Assembly (NCBI GenBank): GCA_033558025.1
Contig: JAUCEF010000013.1
Span: 365,001 to 429,000 of the forward strand
DNA: 64,000 nt
Direction of reading: 5' to 3'
Source: Phytophthora sp. 'mugwort'
Taxonomy: Eukaryota; Oomycota; Peronosporomycetes; Peronosporales; Peronosporaceae
Positions within the stretch are counted from its first letter, which is position 1. Every line of letters starts with the position of its first letter. A program made the translations under genes and the position numbers. Below are positions 10,211 through 21,541 of the stretch, one piece after another. Below the pieces are notes generated by a model. It had not been told where the DNA came from and did not search any database. It saw only the letters and a list, made by a program, of their open reading frames with translations.

Positions 10211-11807
10211 CTACCTGCGATGAATGTCCTTCGGCGGCGAAGCGATTCCAGCCTTCTGCAGCAGCTTAGCATTTAGCTCCGCCTCTAAGAGAGTCATGCC
10301 GTACTTGTCCTCATCAGCCCTGCGAACCGCGTCCTCATTCATCTGTTGTCGCACCAGCTTTTGGTACTCGCAATTGCGCTGATGCACCCTCTCCTTTATC
10401 GCGACCTGCTCCTTCTGCCACGTGTGGAATTCGGCTTTAAACTTGCTGGCGTAAGCAGCTTCCTCTTGCTCCAGCAAGAGTTCTCGGGACTTCTTCTCTT
10501 CTTTCTGCAGCGTCAAGGCCTGCACCTGCACGCGAGCAGCCTCTCGCTTCTTGCGTTCTTTCAGCTCTAGCAGCTCGGCTTCTCGAGCTCTCACAGCTGC
10601 TTGAGCCGCAAGTGCGCGTTCCTCGTCCTCGCGCGCCTTCTCCTCGGCGCTCTTGACGTTGAGAAGTGCCAACTTGACCTTCCGGTTCTGTTTGATGAGA
10701 ATGGCGTCCAGCTCTGCACGTCGCGCGGCCTCCTGCATCTCGAGTTTCTTCTCGTAGGCTCTTTGCAGCTCGAGGTCTTCTTGCTGTTGGCGCAACGCAA
10801 CCTGGCGTTTGAGCTCCAGCTGCTGCGCATTTGCTTGCTTGACTCGGACGACCTCCTCCATGTCGGCAGCCTTGCGCTCCGCCTTGCGACGCTTCTCCTC
10901 TTCGTCCAGTAGACGGAACCTCTCGAGCATGCGACGCTCGTAGCGCTCCTTCGTTTCTTGTGTTGCAAGGAGCGCCTCGGCCTGCGCACGGAAGTCTTGC
11001 TGCCAGTGCTGGGCCTCCAGCATTACTTGGTCCTGGCGTTGCCTCTGCTTGGCCTTCTCCTGCTCGCGCCACGCGGTTTGCTGAGCTGCTTGGGCGCGGG
11101 CGTAGGCGTCAGCCGCAGCTTTATCGTCTAAGCGCTTGCGTTGCTTGTCGACCTCTTGCTGAGTGAGTTGTTCGCGGTACTCGGCCGCAGCGGCCAGCCG
11201 CTTGCGCTCTTCTTCCTCCTTGGCTTGTTGCACCTCGGCCACCTCCCGCTCGAAGATCTTGCGGCGCAGACGCCGATTTGCCAGTCGAAACACATGTGTT
11301 GAATGATTAGTTCACGTCTGATGCTGGTTCAAATGACGGCGCACTTACCGGCACCCAGAGGTTCGGGCGCTGCTTCCGCGGAGGACGGCACACGGGGCCG
11401 AAACGCTCTCCGTCGTAGTCGTCTGCGCTTTGCGGCTTGCATAGCTGCGGTTGGTCTTCATGGTTGCTGGATGCAGGTGGTTCAGGTGCCTTGCGATTGT
11501 TGTTGCGGTTGGCGTGGTGGGGTGCCGAGGGCGCTTTCGACGGCAATAGTCGCTCTCGGTGTGCAACGCGCGCGAGCTCTTCGCCGACGTGGCGCAGGAT
11601 GAGTCGTCGAGCGGCAGGCGCGGGCGGGTGCCGAGACTGGCAGCGAGCCTTGATCTCCTGCGCGTGCGCGCGACCCTTAGCGTCGAGCTTGTGCTGAGCT
11701 TCGAGCGCCGCTGCGCGTTGATGCTTGACGACGCGACTCTTCTCGACAAGCGTGCGCTGCGCCGGCGTAAGCACCAGGCTACCGCCACTACTACCGCCAG
11801 CTACCAT
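10211..11807 (-). CDS. Two-exon charged coiled-coil protein (about 501 aa)
   Basis: Exon 1 is 11807-11349 and exon 2 is 11257-10211. The 91-nt intron (11348-11258) has a GTAAGT donor, an ACTAATC branch-like site and an AAG acceptor. The junction is phase 0 and joins ...NLWVP to IFEREV.... Exon 1 encodes 153 aa, basic and probably disordered. Exon 2 is almost wholly Glu/Arg/Lys/Gln-rich helix typical of a long coiled coil, from about residue 154 to 470, ending GIASPPKDIHRR. Similar trichohyalin-like proteins are often cytoskeletal or flagellar in zoosporic organisms, but nothing in the sequence fixes a function here. Long antisense ORFs over exon 2 are shadows of its biased codons. Confidence 0.7.
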
Positions 11808-14284
11808 TACTGCTACGACTCAACGACGCTGTGGCTTGTGACCAGCATAGCTTTCAGCAGAAGTCCGTCGCAGCAGATGCATCAAGAGCGCGGTCTCCTA
11901 TAAAAAGCGTTGCGAGCCGCTAATTTTGGCGAATGCAGTGGGTGCGACATGCTGGCCAGCAAGTGGCGCGGCGACGGTGGCACTACTGTACTTGTCAGGA
12001 TTCCAGAAGCAGCACCGCCGGCAGCCGCCGCGGGTCTTTGCCACCGTCCGCAAACGATCGATTCCTCACCAGCGTGTCCCAAACTGTGCGAAATAGAGCA
12101 CCCCCGGCTAATTGACTGCACGCGAGGGCTTGCGCATGCTTGGTGCTCGCACACCGACTCGTGAACACAACCCAACGAGTACTTAATCGGAGACTATACA
12201 CCGAGTAAGTCAAATGGTTCAAACTGCCCGACTTTGATCAAACTATACAAGACACGTATAAAAGTGTACAGCCTCCTCATTGGTCAGCACGGAGGTCGGG
12301 TGTCATGTGCACCCCGATCAAGCGGAGGCGAAGCGTGCGAGCCGCAGCGGAATTACGATTCCTGCCGGCAGCGACCGCAACTGGAGGTGAAGCTTGAGAG
12401 CCGTAGCGGTCTTGGGATCTTCCTCAGTGAGCGCAGCGAATATAGGATTGCATAGCTGGGAAATATTCTTAAAGATGACACCCCGTCTTTTGCATGCCAA
12501 GATTTCGCGACCGTGAAACCTTATATAATCTGTTGCAGATATTAATATGACAGGCCTGGTAGACATAGCCGCGACAACCTTCTCTTGCGCAGCACTCGGA
12601 AAAGAAAGGGTATGCAATCTGGAAGTGAGCTACCCGGCTCTGTGCGTCGAACATTTATACGATGTTACGAACCGACGTCACCGGAAGGTGACCGCTCTTT
12701 GTATCAGTTGGAGTTCGTATGGTACAATAAAATTTTGTTTTTAATGGGCATACCGGTACATGTACATATAATAGCAAGCACGTAATGTATATTACATAAT
12801 ATGGCATTCATTTGCGCACCGCCTTAAGTCCGTCCACACGTACAATGTCCCATTCTACACTGAGAGCGCTCAAGCAAAGCCCATGCTGTTCCCTCTATTG
12901 CCTCCTTGCTTGACCAGCACTGTACCTTTCTTTGCCGGCCTTTGCGCAGCAAATCTGCCATTACGCTTCGTCGGCTCGCGCGGCGTTTAACGTTTGTGAA
13001 CACTTAAGTAAGCTTAGTAGTACTGTACGTGCACCGGTATAGTACAAGTACGGGTATACATGTATACAATACTGTACATGTATCGGTTACTTGCCGCCAA
13101 GCAGCTCGGAATGCTCGGTTACGACCCCTGAAAGACGCCGTATGCGTCGCAAGTTGCGAGTCGCAGCACGGATTGCAGCGGGCGGTGCCGCAGAGCTCGG
13201 AAGCCCACCGTCTGCGACGCAGAGCAGGGGCGATTGCGATCTTGTGGCCCGCCTCATATCGTTGGCTGTTGTCCTGATGCTCAATGCGTTCGTCGCAACA
13301 GCAGCGGCGAAGGTGGCGGGGTGTAGGCGTGTCATGCGTTGACAATCTACGATAAGTGCTCCTGTGCGGTTTCCAGTGGTGGATTGCTATTGCTTGCGGG
13401 TACATGCAAATTCAGTTGCGGAGCAGCTTTTCTGAGAAGTCAATCAGCCAGATGCTCATATATCTCCGTCGCCATTGGGTGGTGCGCTAGCCAACGCGAG
13501 CACACGGTGGCCATGTGAAGAGCACGGCAATCACCTGCACCATCACCGACATGCGGCTGACCACTGTCTCAAGAATTTGGTGCGCGTGACTTGATCTGCA
13601 GTATGCATTATTAATAGCATGTACCGGCAGAAGCAGGGCGCCGACGACAGCAAGCAAGTGGAGAAGCTTCGGAAGGAGAGACGATGCAGCAGTACCAACA
13701 GCGCCACCGTAGCGTTGTTCGGACGGTTCGACTCAATGGTTTCACAGTCGCACTACATGTACATGTAGCGATCAGGTCGGCGCGCACGCTGTACTATATT
13801 ACGCGCCAGTTTGCGCCTCGGCTCAGCAGCGTATCTGGTGGCGAGTCAAACGGCTCTGGTTGTCTTCTTTCCTTCCCGCAACAACAAGACCAGCACAGCG
13901 CAGCGCGGGAGCTCGCCGCCGCGCACACAAACCCAGGCCGGCCGAACTCATGATCGCGCTCGTGTTTACTTGTATACTGTAGTGCAAGACCTCCTCTACC
14001 CAAGCGCCGACGTACCCCCTCGATGAACTTGCACCCGGCAACCAATCACTTCCGATAAAAAAAATACCGATGGTGTCGCATACGTGTGCACCACACGAAA
14101 TGGCTATAAAACCTCGCCCATCCTTCACTTGTCGAAGCAGATGCAATGCTGCACTTTGTAAGGGGCAGACGAGCCAGCATGAGGTAACGAGTCGGTTCGG
14201 GTCGAAAAACCTCATCTCGTCGCTTTCATTGGATCCTTACGATGATTGGCTGAATCGGTCCGATTTGAACCGCATCGGCCAATC
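11808..14284. other. Long intergenic region; left diverged arm of the inverted duplication
   Basis: About 2.5 kb without a convincing gene. Blocks match, in inverted orientation, the region upstream of the second pump gene: 12047-12090 with 62000-62047, about 13488-13515 with 60165-60195, and 13802-13824 with 59964-59986 (23 nt identical). The last pair lies 749 and 748 bp from the two ATGs. Small ORFs on both strands show no family resemblance. The region should also hold the promoter of the coiled-coil gene, which is divergent from the pump gene. Confidence 0.6.
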
Positions 14285-14290
14285 AACGTG
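14036..14290 (+). promoter_or_regulatory. CCAAT boxes upstream of H+-ATPase copy 1
   Basis: CCAAT motifs occur near 14042 (AACCAATCAC), 14240 (reverse, GATTGGCTGA) and 14279 (GGCCAATCAAC). All three are also found in the second copy near 59742, 59532 and 59504, although the surrounding sequence has diverged. Retention in both copies supports a role in transcription. Confidence 0.45.
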
Positions 14291-14390
14291 CGGATTTTGA
14301 GCAAAGAGCAGGGCGGCAACAGAAGGGCTCGCCAAGGCGGACAGCAGCCGTCGTGTGGACGGGCGGTACTGAAAACCCGGAACGCCATTT

Positions 14391-14404
14391 TCATTCTGCA
14401 ATTT
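14391..14404 (+). promoter_or_regulatory. Oomycete initiator (Inr-like) core promoter of H+-ATPase copy 1
   Basis: TCATTCTGCAATTT is a full match to the oomycete initiator-like element TCATTYYNCAWTTT. It lies 147 bp before the ATG, which gives a leader of roughly 140 nt. The identical motif is at 59385-59398 in the inverted copy. Confidence 0.75.
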
Positions 14405-14550
14405 CCCGACAGTCACCGACACCTGCGCGCTTGCTTCTTCGAGTTTGCAGTCGTCTGTTTCCCGTCGAGAGACCAGCCGGAGCGTCTTCGATCAACTGAA
14501 TCAGTCTTTCCGTCGACGAAGCCTCAGGCTCCGCACCAGACAGACCCCAA

Positions 14551-17500
14551 ATGGCTGGTGCCGCAGGTAACTCGTACATGTCCATGGCGACCCCCAACGA
14601 CGTCAAGAATTACACGAATGACGTTGGTCAGATCCAATGGGCGCAGGTGCCGCTGAACGCCGCCTTGGACAAGCTCAAGACGTCTCGTGAGGGGTTGACG
14701 TCCGATGAAGCCGAGAAGCGTCTGGCCGAGTACGGCCCGAACAAGCTGCCGGAGGAGAAGGTGAACAAGCTGACGCTTTTCTTGGGTTTCATGTGGAACC
14801 CGCTGTCGTGGGCCATGGAAGTGGCCGCCATACTGTCGATCGTGCTTCTGGATTACGCCGATTTCGCACTGATCCTGTTCCTCTTGCTGCTGAATGCGTG
14901 CATCGGCTATTTCGAGGAGGTGCAGGCCGGCGACGCCGTGTCGGCGCTGATGGGCCAGCTGGCACCCGAGGCGAAGGTATTCCGTGATGGTGAAATTAAG
15001 AATGTCCCGGCGGATCTACTGGTCCCCGGTGATGTGCTGCGTGTGCGTCTAGGTGACGTGATTCCTGCCGATCTCAAGTTCCTGGAGGGTGACGCGATCA
15101 AGGTGGACCAGTCGTCACTGACGGGCGAGTCGCTGCCGGTGACGAAGAACGAAGGCGACGAGGGTTACTCGGGCTCTGTGGTGAAGCAGGGCGAGATTGA
15201 AGCCGTAGTTACCAGCACGGGAGTGAACACGTTCCTGGGTCGCGCCGCCGAGAAGATCGCGTCGGCGGACTCGCACGGTCGTCTGCAGATGGTGCTCACA
15301 ACGGTGGGTAACTTCTGCATGGTATCGATCCTGTTCTGGTGCGTGGTGGAGCTGCTGGTGCAGATGGCCGGCCGTACGTCGCAGAACCCGTGCGTCATTG
15401 TGACGGACGGCTGTCTCGGTGTGGCCAACATTTTGGTGCTGATCGTGGGCGGAATTCCCGTGGCCATGCCGACGGTGCTGTCAGTGACACTTGCTATTGG
15501 TTCTTCGGCTCTTGCCAAGGAGAACGCCATCGTGACGCGTCTGACATGTATTGAGGAGATGGCTTCGATGGAGGTGCTGTGCTCGGACAAGACGGGCACA
15601 CTCACGCTGAACCAGCTCTCCGTGGACATGGACAACTTAATCCCGTACAACAACTTCACGGCAGATGATATTCTGAAGTATGGCGCTCTGTCGGCCCGTA
15701 CGGAGAACAACGAGGCCATCGACGTTGTGTGCCACAACTCATACCCGGGCAAGGACACGATGTGGGAAGAATACACGCTTCTGCACTACACGCCGTTCGA
15801 CCCCACGACGAAGCGCACGATTGCGAAGCTGAAGGACAACAGAACGGGCGAGATCTTGCGTGCCGTGAAGGGCGCCCCGCAGGTGGTGCTGGACATGGAC
15901 GTGAACGCCGAGACGCTACGCGTGGAGGTTGAGGACCGCATTGACGAGTTCGCTTCCCGCGGCTACCGTGGTCTTGGTGTGGGTATCTCTCGCAGTGGCG
16001 ACGTTCCAGTTGAGGAGTGCGAGTGGCAGATGATTGGTCTGCTGCCGCTGTTCGACCCGCCTCGTCACGACACGGCTGACACGGTGAAGAAGGCCATTGC
16101 TCTGGGCATTGCGGTGAAGATGGTCACTGGTGACCAGAAGGCCATTGCCGTCGAGACGTGCCGTCAGCTGGGAATGCCGACGAATATCCTGGACACTTCT
16201 TTCTTCAACACTGCGCCGCCTCCTGGACTGAACCTGGCACAGATGATCTACGACACGGACGGCTTTGCTCAGGTGTTCCCGGAGCACAAGTTCGAGATCG
16301 TAAAGCACCTGCAGTCGCTGAACAAGGTGGTGGGCATGACGGGTGATGGTGTGAACGACGCTCCAGCCTTGGCTCAGGCCGACATTGGCATTGCTGTGGA
16401 TGATGCGACGGACGCCGCACGTGCTGCCGCCGACATCGTGCTTGTTTCGCCCGGTCTGAGTGTGATCATCACGGCCATCCGCATGAGCCGTGAGATTTTC
16501 CTGCGCATGAAGAACTATGCCATGTACTCGATCGCCATGACTGTGCGTATTGTGTTCACGTTCGGCATCCTGACGGTGGCGTGGAACTGGTACTTCCCTC
16601 CGATTCTTGTTGTGATCCTGGCCATCCTGAACGACGGTACGATTCTGACGATCTCGAAGGATAACGTGGTTGCTTCGCCGCACCCGGATTCTTGGAAGCT
16701 GAAGGAGGTCTTCATCTCGTCGATCACGTTTGGCCTGTGGCTGTCGCTGTCTACGATTGTGTTGTTTGCGGTTGTCAACAACACTGACGGTTTCGAGAGC
16801 ACTGGTGTGGAGAATCTGTGCGTGGGCTGCATGAAGAGCGAGTGCCACGACTTCTTCCAGGACCAGTACCAGACATGTGTGATGGACAACAACGCGACTG
16901 GGTGCGGTGAGATGACGGGAAGCGTGCCGCAGGCCGCTAGCTTGTCGGACGTGGGTGATTTCCGTGAGAGGGCCGTCAACGCGTACTGGACGCAGTACCA
17001 GGAGAAGTATGACTCGCGCTCGAAGCTTTTCGAGGACCTTGCGGATGTGCATCTCAACTCGCTGCCGAACGACGCGAAGCCGTCTGCCGAGGCTGCGTAC
17101 AACCAGTTCGTGTACGAGTACACTTTGGGCTCTGGCGGTGAGGCGTACGAGGGCGACTACGATGTGTTCCAGGCTGCCCAGCTTGGCAAGGGCGTGACCT
17201 TCATCGGCAACGACGAGGTGCCCATCACGAACGAGGTTAGCTTCTGCGATTACGTGTGGGGCTTTAGCAACTGGAACTCGACGTGGACCCGCGACAATGA
17301 GATGATCGGCCCTGGCATCCAGCGTAAGGAGGGTGTGCTCCGTTCGTTGGTGTACCTGCAGGTGTCTATCTCTGGTCAGGCTTTGATCTTCGTGACGCGT
17401 ACGGCCGGCAGCAACAACTGGTTCTTCGCTGAGAAGCCGTGCAACCTGCTGCTGATCGCCTTCGTATTCGCTCAAGTGGTTGCTTCGGTGATCGGATGGA

Positions 17501-17757
17501 TCGGTTTTGGCGGCTACCCGACGGACCGTATTGCCGTGATCGGCTGCGGTGGCGGCTACACGCTGATTGCCTGGCTGTGGGCAATCATCTGGCAGTTCCC
17601 GCTTGACGTGATCAAGTTCGCGGTGAATTACATCCTGACGAAGAACACGTACAAGAGCAAGGCGTTCACGGAGCGCATTAACGCGGGCCATCCGACGATG
17701 ACGCACTCTGTGGTGACGAGCACGCAGCGCTCGATCCGTGCCAGCCGTACCGTTTAA
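14551..17757 (+). CDS. PMA1: Plasma-membrane H+-ATPase (P3A-type), copy 1
   Basis: Encodes 1068 aa in one exon. P-type ATPase hallmarks are in order: the TGES actuator loop at residues 191-194; the phosphorylated Asp of DKTGTLT at D346; KGAPQ in the nucleotide-binding domain; MVTGDQKAIA; and GDGVNDAPAL from residue 598. The fold and motifs are those of fungal and plant proton pumps, which export H+ at the expense of ATP and energise the plasma membrane. The protein is longer than the usual ~920 aa because an insert of roughly 140-150 aa lies between residues about 743 and 925, between membrane segments; it holds several Cys and N-glycosylation sites. Comparable insertions are known in Phytophthora PMA proteins. 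The C-terminus ends RSIRASRTV. The protein is identical to the copy at 56032-59238. The long antisense ORF across it is a codon-bias shadow. Confidence 0.95.
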   Translation: MAGAAGNSYMSMATPNDVKNYTNDVGQIQWAQVPLNAALDKLKTSREGLTSDEAEKRLAEYGPNKLPEEKVNKLTLFLGFMWNPLSWAMEVAAILSIVLLDYADFALILFLLLLNACIGYFEEVQAGDAVSALMGQLAPEAKVFRDGEIKNVPADLLVPGDVLRVRLGDVIPADLKFLEGDAIKVDQSSLTGESLPVTKNEGDEGYSGSVVKQGEIEAVVTSTGVNTFLGRAAEKIASADSHGRLQMVLTTVGNFCMVSILFWCVVELLVQMAGRTSQNPCVIVTDGCLGVANILVLIVGGIPVAMPTVLSVTLAIGSSALAKENAIVTRLTCIEEMASMEVLCSDKTGTLTLNQLSVDMDNLIPYNNFTADDILKYGALSARTENNEAIDVVCHNSYPGKDTMWEEYTLLHYTPFDPTTKRTIAKLKDNRTGEILRAVKGAPQVVLDMDVNAETLRVEVEDRIDEFASRGYRGLGVGISRSGDVPVEECEWQMIGLLPLFDPPRHDTADTVKKAIALGIAVKMVTGDQKAIAVETCRQLGMPTNILDTSFFNTAPPPGLNLAQMIYDTDGFAQVFPEHKFEIVKHLQSLNKVVGMTGDGVNDAPALAQADIGIAVDDATDAARAAADIVLVSPGLSVIITAIRMSREIFLRMKNYAMYSIAMTVRIVFTFGILTVAWNWYFPPILVVILAILNDGTILTISKDNVVASPHPDSWKLKEVFISSITFGLWLSLSTIVLFAVVNNTDGFESTGVENLCVGCMKSECHDFFQDQYQTCVMDNNATGCGEMTGSVPQAASLSDVGDFRERAVNAYWTQYQEKYDSRSKLFEDLADVHLNSLPNDAKPSAEAAYNQFVYEYTLGSGGEAYEGDYDVFQAAQLGKGVTFIGNDEVPITNEVSFCDYVWGFSNWNSTWTRDNEMIGPGIQRKEGVLRSLVYLQVSISGQALIFVTRTAGSNNWFFAEKPCNLLLIAFVFAQVVASVIGWIGFGGYPTDRIAVIGCGGGYTLIAWLWAIIWQFPLDVIKFAVNYILTKNTYKSKAFTERINAGHPTMTHSVVTSTQRSIRASRTV

Positions 17758-17944
17758 GCAGGCCTTGATTGTGTATCGCGTGCAGAAGCAGTGGCTTGCT
17801 ATAGCGATGGAGGAGCCGATTGAAGGCGTCCTCGCGCTGTAGCGGCCGCAGGCATATTTGCTGGTGGGTTATACGACAGGCTAACTCGCGCAATGGGTGC
17901 GCGCAGTCTGAAGTGACCCAACATGTGCATTGTGCATGCTGTAG

Positions 17945-19263
17945 TAACTTAGTATGGAATTGAAAATAAATTCATGTTCCTGCAGACTTTTTTTGTTTGT
18001 GCCGGTCTAACGAAAAGTCACACCAATGAATTTTAATTTGAGCTAAACTACGAACTCATATACGGTAAGTAAGTTGAGAATTTATCGTACAGTACCTACT
18101 TGCTCAGCGTAAATGTAGTGTTACACTTGCTGTTGTAATTACAACTTGTTAAGCACCTTCACAATTTTAACCTGAATTTTGATGATAGAGAAAAACGGTC
18201 TCAGCGCCATTATTTGGGTGCCTTCCAAAACCAATATAACCGGTTTAATGGTGATGTAAAAGTACTTCCTCCGGGTTTGAAAGAAAATAATTATCACCAC
18301 CGGCCACAAATACACAAACATTACCACGCCCGGCCCAACTTGAGGAAAATGATTGAGTAATAGATTTGATTCACAGTTACATTTAAGCAACAGCAAGTAT
18401 GTTTTATTTAGCGGTCCGAGATGAGCTTATTCTAGCGGTTCAAGGACGAGCTCCACAACTGCAGAGCGCTGGTAACACACTTCTCTTCGAGCAAGGTGAA
18501 TCTGCTCGAGAAGTTTGGAAGGGAGACAATCAACATACACGACGTGTTTGCCTCGCCTCCTGCCGGCAACTTTCCTCCGCGCATACGACTTCAACGAGAA
18601 CAAGTCCATCAAGCAGATAAGTCATTCCGCCACAATAATGTTTGGGGTTGCACGTCGGTGTTCTGTGGCTGGGAGGTTTCCTTAAATAAGAAGCGCCCCA
18701 CAAATCGTGCTAGTACGAAGCTCGCATTTTTCCCTCCAAAGGCCTGGTTTGTCAGCGCCATGAACCTCGTGCATTCGCTGAGCTGTGACTCTGTTGGAGA
18801 ATGTTCGCCTGAGATCTGGCGGAGCTACCCGGGTTTAAAAGTGCCATAGTGAAAACTCTAAGTAGTGTTCGTGCTCGTGCAGCCTCGGCTTTGAAGGTGC
18901 TGGACAACGTGAACGTCGATGACCGACACGCGTTGCTTTACAGAGCTATCAACAGAGCAAAATAATGATGACAGGAAATGATGGCAGCTATGACAAACTC
19001 CCTTCTTGTATGCGGTCAAGTAGAGCATTTGAATCCTGGTTCCAGAATGTGCTGTCAGCTTGACAGTAAGGAGCGATTCTTCCAAGCGTTTCTGTGATTT
19101 GGTTCCTAAGTGGCGGCTCAAGACAACTGGGTACCTGTTTTTGAATGTGACGGCACCATATGAAGCATGACCAGTACGATAGCGTGTGCGTGTTGGTCGT
19201 CGGGAAGGACGGCAACTGGGCAAACATCCGGTTGCAATCGATTCGAAGAGACGGCTGAGAACT
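17945..19263. pseudogene. Intergenic region with a possible decayed gene fragment
   Basis: 17945-18390 is AT-rich and shows no gene. On the plus strand, 18440-18650 reads FKDELHNCRALVTHFSSSK..., then after a frame change AYDFNENKSIKQISHS.... 18845-18962 has a short open stretch (ALKVLDNVNVDDRHALL) ended by stop codons. These look like remnants of coding sequence, perhaps a hAT-like transposase, but no diagnostic motif is left. Confidence 0.3.
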
Positions 19264-19349
19264 GTGGAGAAGCGTCAAATAAGAATCATAAACCCCGTTG
19301 CAACGAGCCGACTTGCGAGATAGGTGGAAGAAATCAACCAGAGGACAAA

Positions 19350-20724
19350 TGACAGGGGGGCGGAAACCGAGTTTGCCGGTGGTTGGATGGATATCACGTA
19401 AAGGACGCAGATCAGGCGAGGGGCGAACTTACTGCGCGATTGGCAGATCGTGAACGATCTACGCTTTATATGATCACAGTCACTCCAGGTCGACCTCGGT
19501 CACGGCCGATCTTGGACCAGATCAGGGCAAGGGATGAAGATCAAGACCGATCGGCGACATGCGGATCGGACCACGTTTAGTCCCGATCGGCTCAGATCGG
19601 ATCGGCGCCAGACATCAAGATTGAAGTCAAAGGGCGTGGATCAAGATCAGATCAATCGGTGACATGCAGATCGCGGCCTGCCTGGATCGACTCTGATCAA
19701 TATTCAGTGGACCGTAATCGACCAAGATCAGCCCTCGATCGGATCGGTACACCCATTCTGGCAGATCGGCATACAAGTTCGGACATACGGGATCTGGCAG
19801 ATCGAGCAGATCGATGGCGGGATCTGACAGATCGGGCCGATCGGATCGACCTTGCAGTGTGAGTTCAAGGCGATCGATAACGGGATCTGGCAGATCGGGC
19901 CGCCGGCGATCAAGGTTTGGCAGATCAGGCCGATCCGGCGTTCAAAGTGCGGAAGATCGAGCTGACCCGGCGTCCACAGATCGGCCTGCACCCCGCCGTC
20001 CGAGATCGGGTAGATCAGATCGACTTTGCGGACAAGATCGGGCAGATCGGGTTGATCGGTTTTCGCCGATCGGCATACAGGTTCTGACATCCGCGATCTG
20101 GCGGATCGGGATTCGATCAGCAATCATCCTCGGGGACATGCAAGTGTGAAGACGGTAACGTGTTGAGCGGTTGAAGAAGGGTAAGATTCAGGAGAGTCAG
20201 GTGATACGAGATAGGGTTCAGGATGGGAGGCTAGGACAAGAAGAGGATAAACAACAATCAGACTCAAATTTGCATTGGACGACTCAGGCGGTTTTCAAGT
20301 ACCATGGAAAAGGAACTACATTGCCCCCCCAAGGAGTCGGTCAGTCCAAGGTAGCAGATTTAGTGACGTGGTGAGCGGATCGGACCGGAGTATTGGCCGA
20401 CCCTCCCCCACGCTAGCGAACTTTTGCTCAAGCGCATACCTCGATCGATCGGCATTCAGTGCTTGGCCGACGATCGCTTCGACTCTCAACTCGCAAGATC
20501 CCGCTAAAGGAAACGGCAAGTAACTCAAGAAAAGGAAAGGAACAACACCACACTGCAACCTCGGCCTCGGATCAAGTCCAGGCCCCCGATCGAAGGTCGA
20601 CTATTTTAGATCGGAATCTATAACGGCAGCAGAGCGAAGACTTCCGCGCTGCTCCACGCCGCCGCGTCCCGCCAGGACGTTCAAGCCTTTACATCGCTGC
20701 ATCCTTCGAAGTCCCAAGAGAACA
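19350..20724 (+). repeat. GATCGG-rich dispersed repeat, copy A (LTR-like)
   Basis: Begins TGACAGGGGGGCGGAA and ends ...AGAGAACA; it aligns end to end with copy B (29503-30771). The first ~750 bp are dense in GATCGGCAGATCGGGC-type subrepeats. TG...CA ends suggest an LTR, but the flanking five bases (ACAAA and GATCC) do not form a target-site duplication. Confidence 0.65.
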
Positions 20725-21541
20725 GATCCAGCCCACCGACGGGTACACAAGGTGAGACCAAGTTCAGCTGATCACGGATCACCGGGGAACCCCCTCCGTT
20801 AGTCGGTGTCTGGGCGCAGTTGATAAGTGGATCGGGGCTTAGTCATATTTTGACCGATCCCGCTGCCACCACAGAACTTTAAATGTTTCTTTGCCAATTA
20901 CATGACTGCAGAGATCAAGCTACACGACCGAGCTACCTTCACAAACAGAGGAAAGCAATGCGATGCTCAAGTACGTTTGCACGGCCATGGAGTCCTTCTT
21001 AACCTCAAAGTTTGCGCCTGGCACATATTTTTCAACGTTAGTAGCCACTTTCGTGCTGTTGAGCCCAACATCGACATCTAGAGGCTGATTTTCGTCTGCA
21101 AGGCACGACAACGTTAGTCGAGTACAACGAAGCACTAGCAGTGATTGAACAGCAGTTCCCCGCTGCACGTACCAGGACCGTCAATGGTCAGAAGCAAACC
21201 CAGTCTGTTGCATAATACTTGCCCGAGATTCACCCTGCAAGTTGGACGAAGTTCGACAATTGCGAGCTGGAACCTGAAGAACAATCAGCAGTTGCAACAG
21301 AATGGAATGAAGCCCGATCATACGTTGTTGTGGTGTAGCGGAATCGGTCAAAATATGATTAATACCTGATCCGCTAACCAACTGCGGCCAGACACCGACT
21401 AACGGAGAGGGTCCCTGATGATCCGTGATCAGCTGAACTTGGTCTCACCTTGTGTACCCGTCAGTGGGCTGGATCTGTTCTCTTGGGACTCCGAGGATGC
21501 AGCGATGTAAAGTCTTGAACGTCCTGGCAGGACGGGGGGAC
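20662..21541. repeat. Foldback inverted repeat, ~217-bp arms
   Basis: 20662-20878 and 21324-21541 are inverted copies, about 85-90% alike by eye, separated by about 445 bp. The arms share CCAGGACGTTCAAG, TTTACATCGCTGCATCC, CCAAGAGAACAGATCCAGCC and ACACAAGGTGAGACC. The left arm overlaps the end of GATCGG repeat copy A. The spacer has no convincing gene. Confidence 0.75.

Larger units (their letters stand above)
14305..17944 (+). repeat. Left arm of 3.64-kb near-identical inverted repeat
   Basis: Pairs with 55845-59484 read in reverse. It spans 246 bp of 5' flank, the whole pump CDS and 187 bp after the stop. I count one difference in the 5' flank (14493), two in the 3' flank and at least four silent differences in the CDS. 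At 17944 similarity stops abruptly; at 14304 it drops to visibly lower identity that continues outward. Confidence 0.93.

Noticed and set aside
10437..11072. Several ORFs of 100-211 aa within the coiled-coil gene
   Set aside because: Out-of-frame shadows of the Glu/Arg/Lys/Gln-rich exon; low-complexity translations.
12205..12222. GGTTCAAACTGCC, resembling a tRNA B box
   Set aside because: No matching A box, acceptor stem or cloverleaf could be built around it.
13004..13405. 133-aa minus-strand and 83-aa plus-strand ORFs near 13 kb
   Set aside because: Overlap each other, no recognisable domain, in a region with decayed non-coding homology to the other arm.
15916..17706. 596-aa antisense ORF over H+-ATPase copy 1 (and its mirror at 56083-57873)
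   Set aside because: Arg/His-rich reading with no family resemblance, produced by strong codon bias of the pump gene; present in both copies only because the CDS is identical.
19440..20120. Regular GATCGG words resembling a CRISPR or satellite array
   Set aside because: Spacing is irregular and there are no unique spacers of fixed length; it is internal structure of a dispersed eukaryotic repeat.
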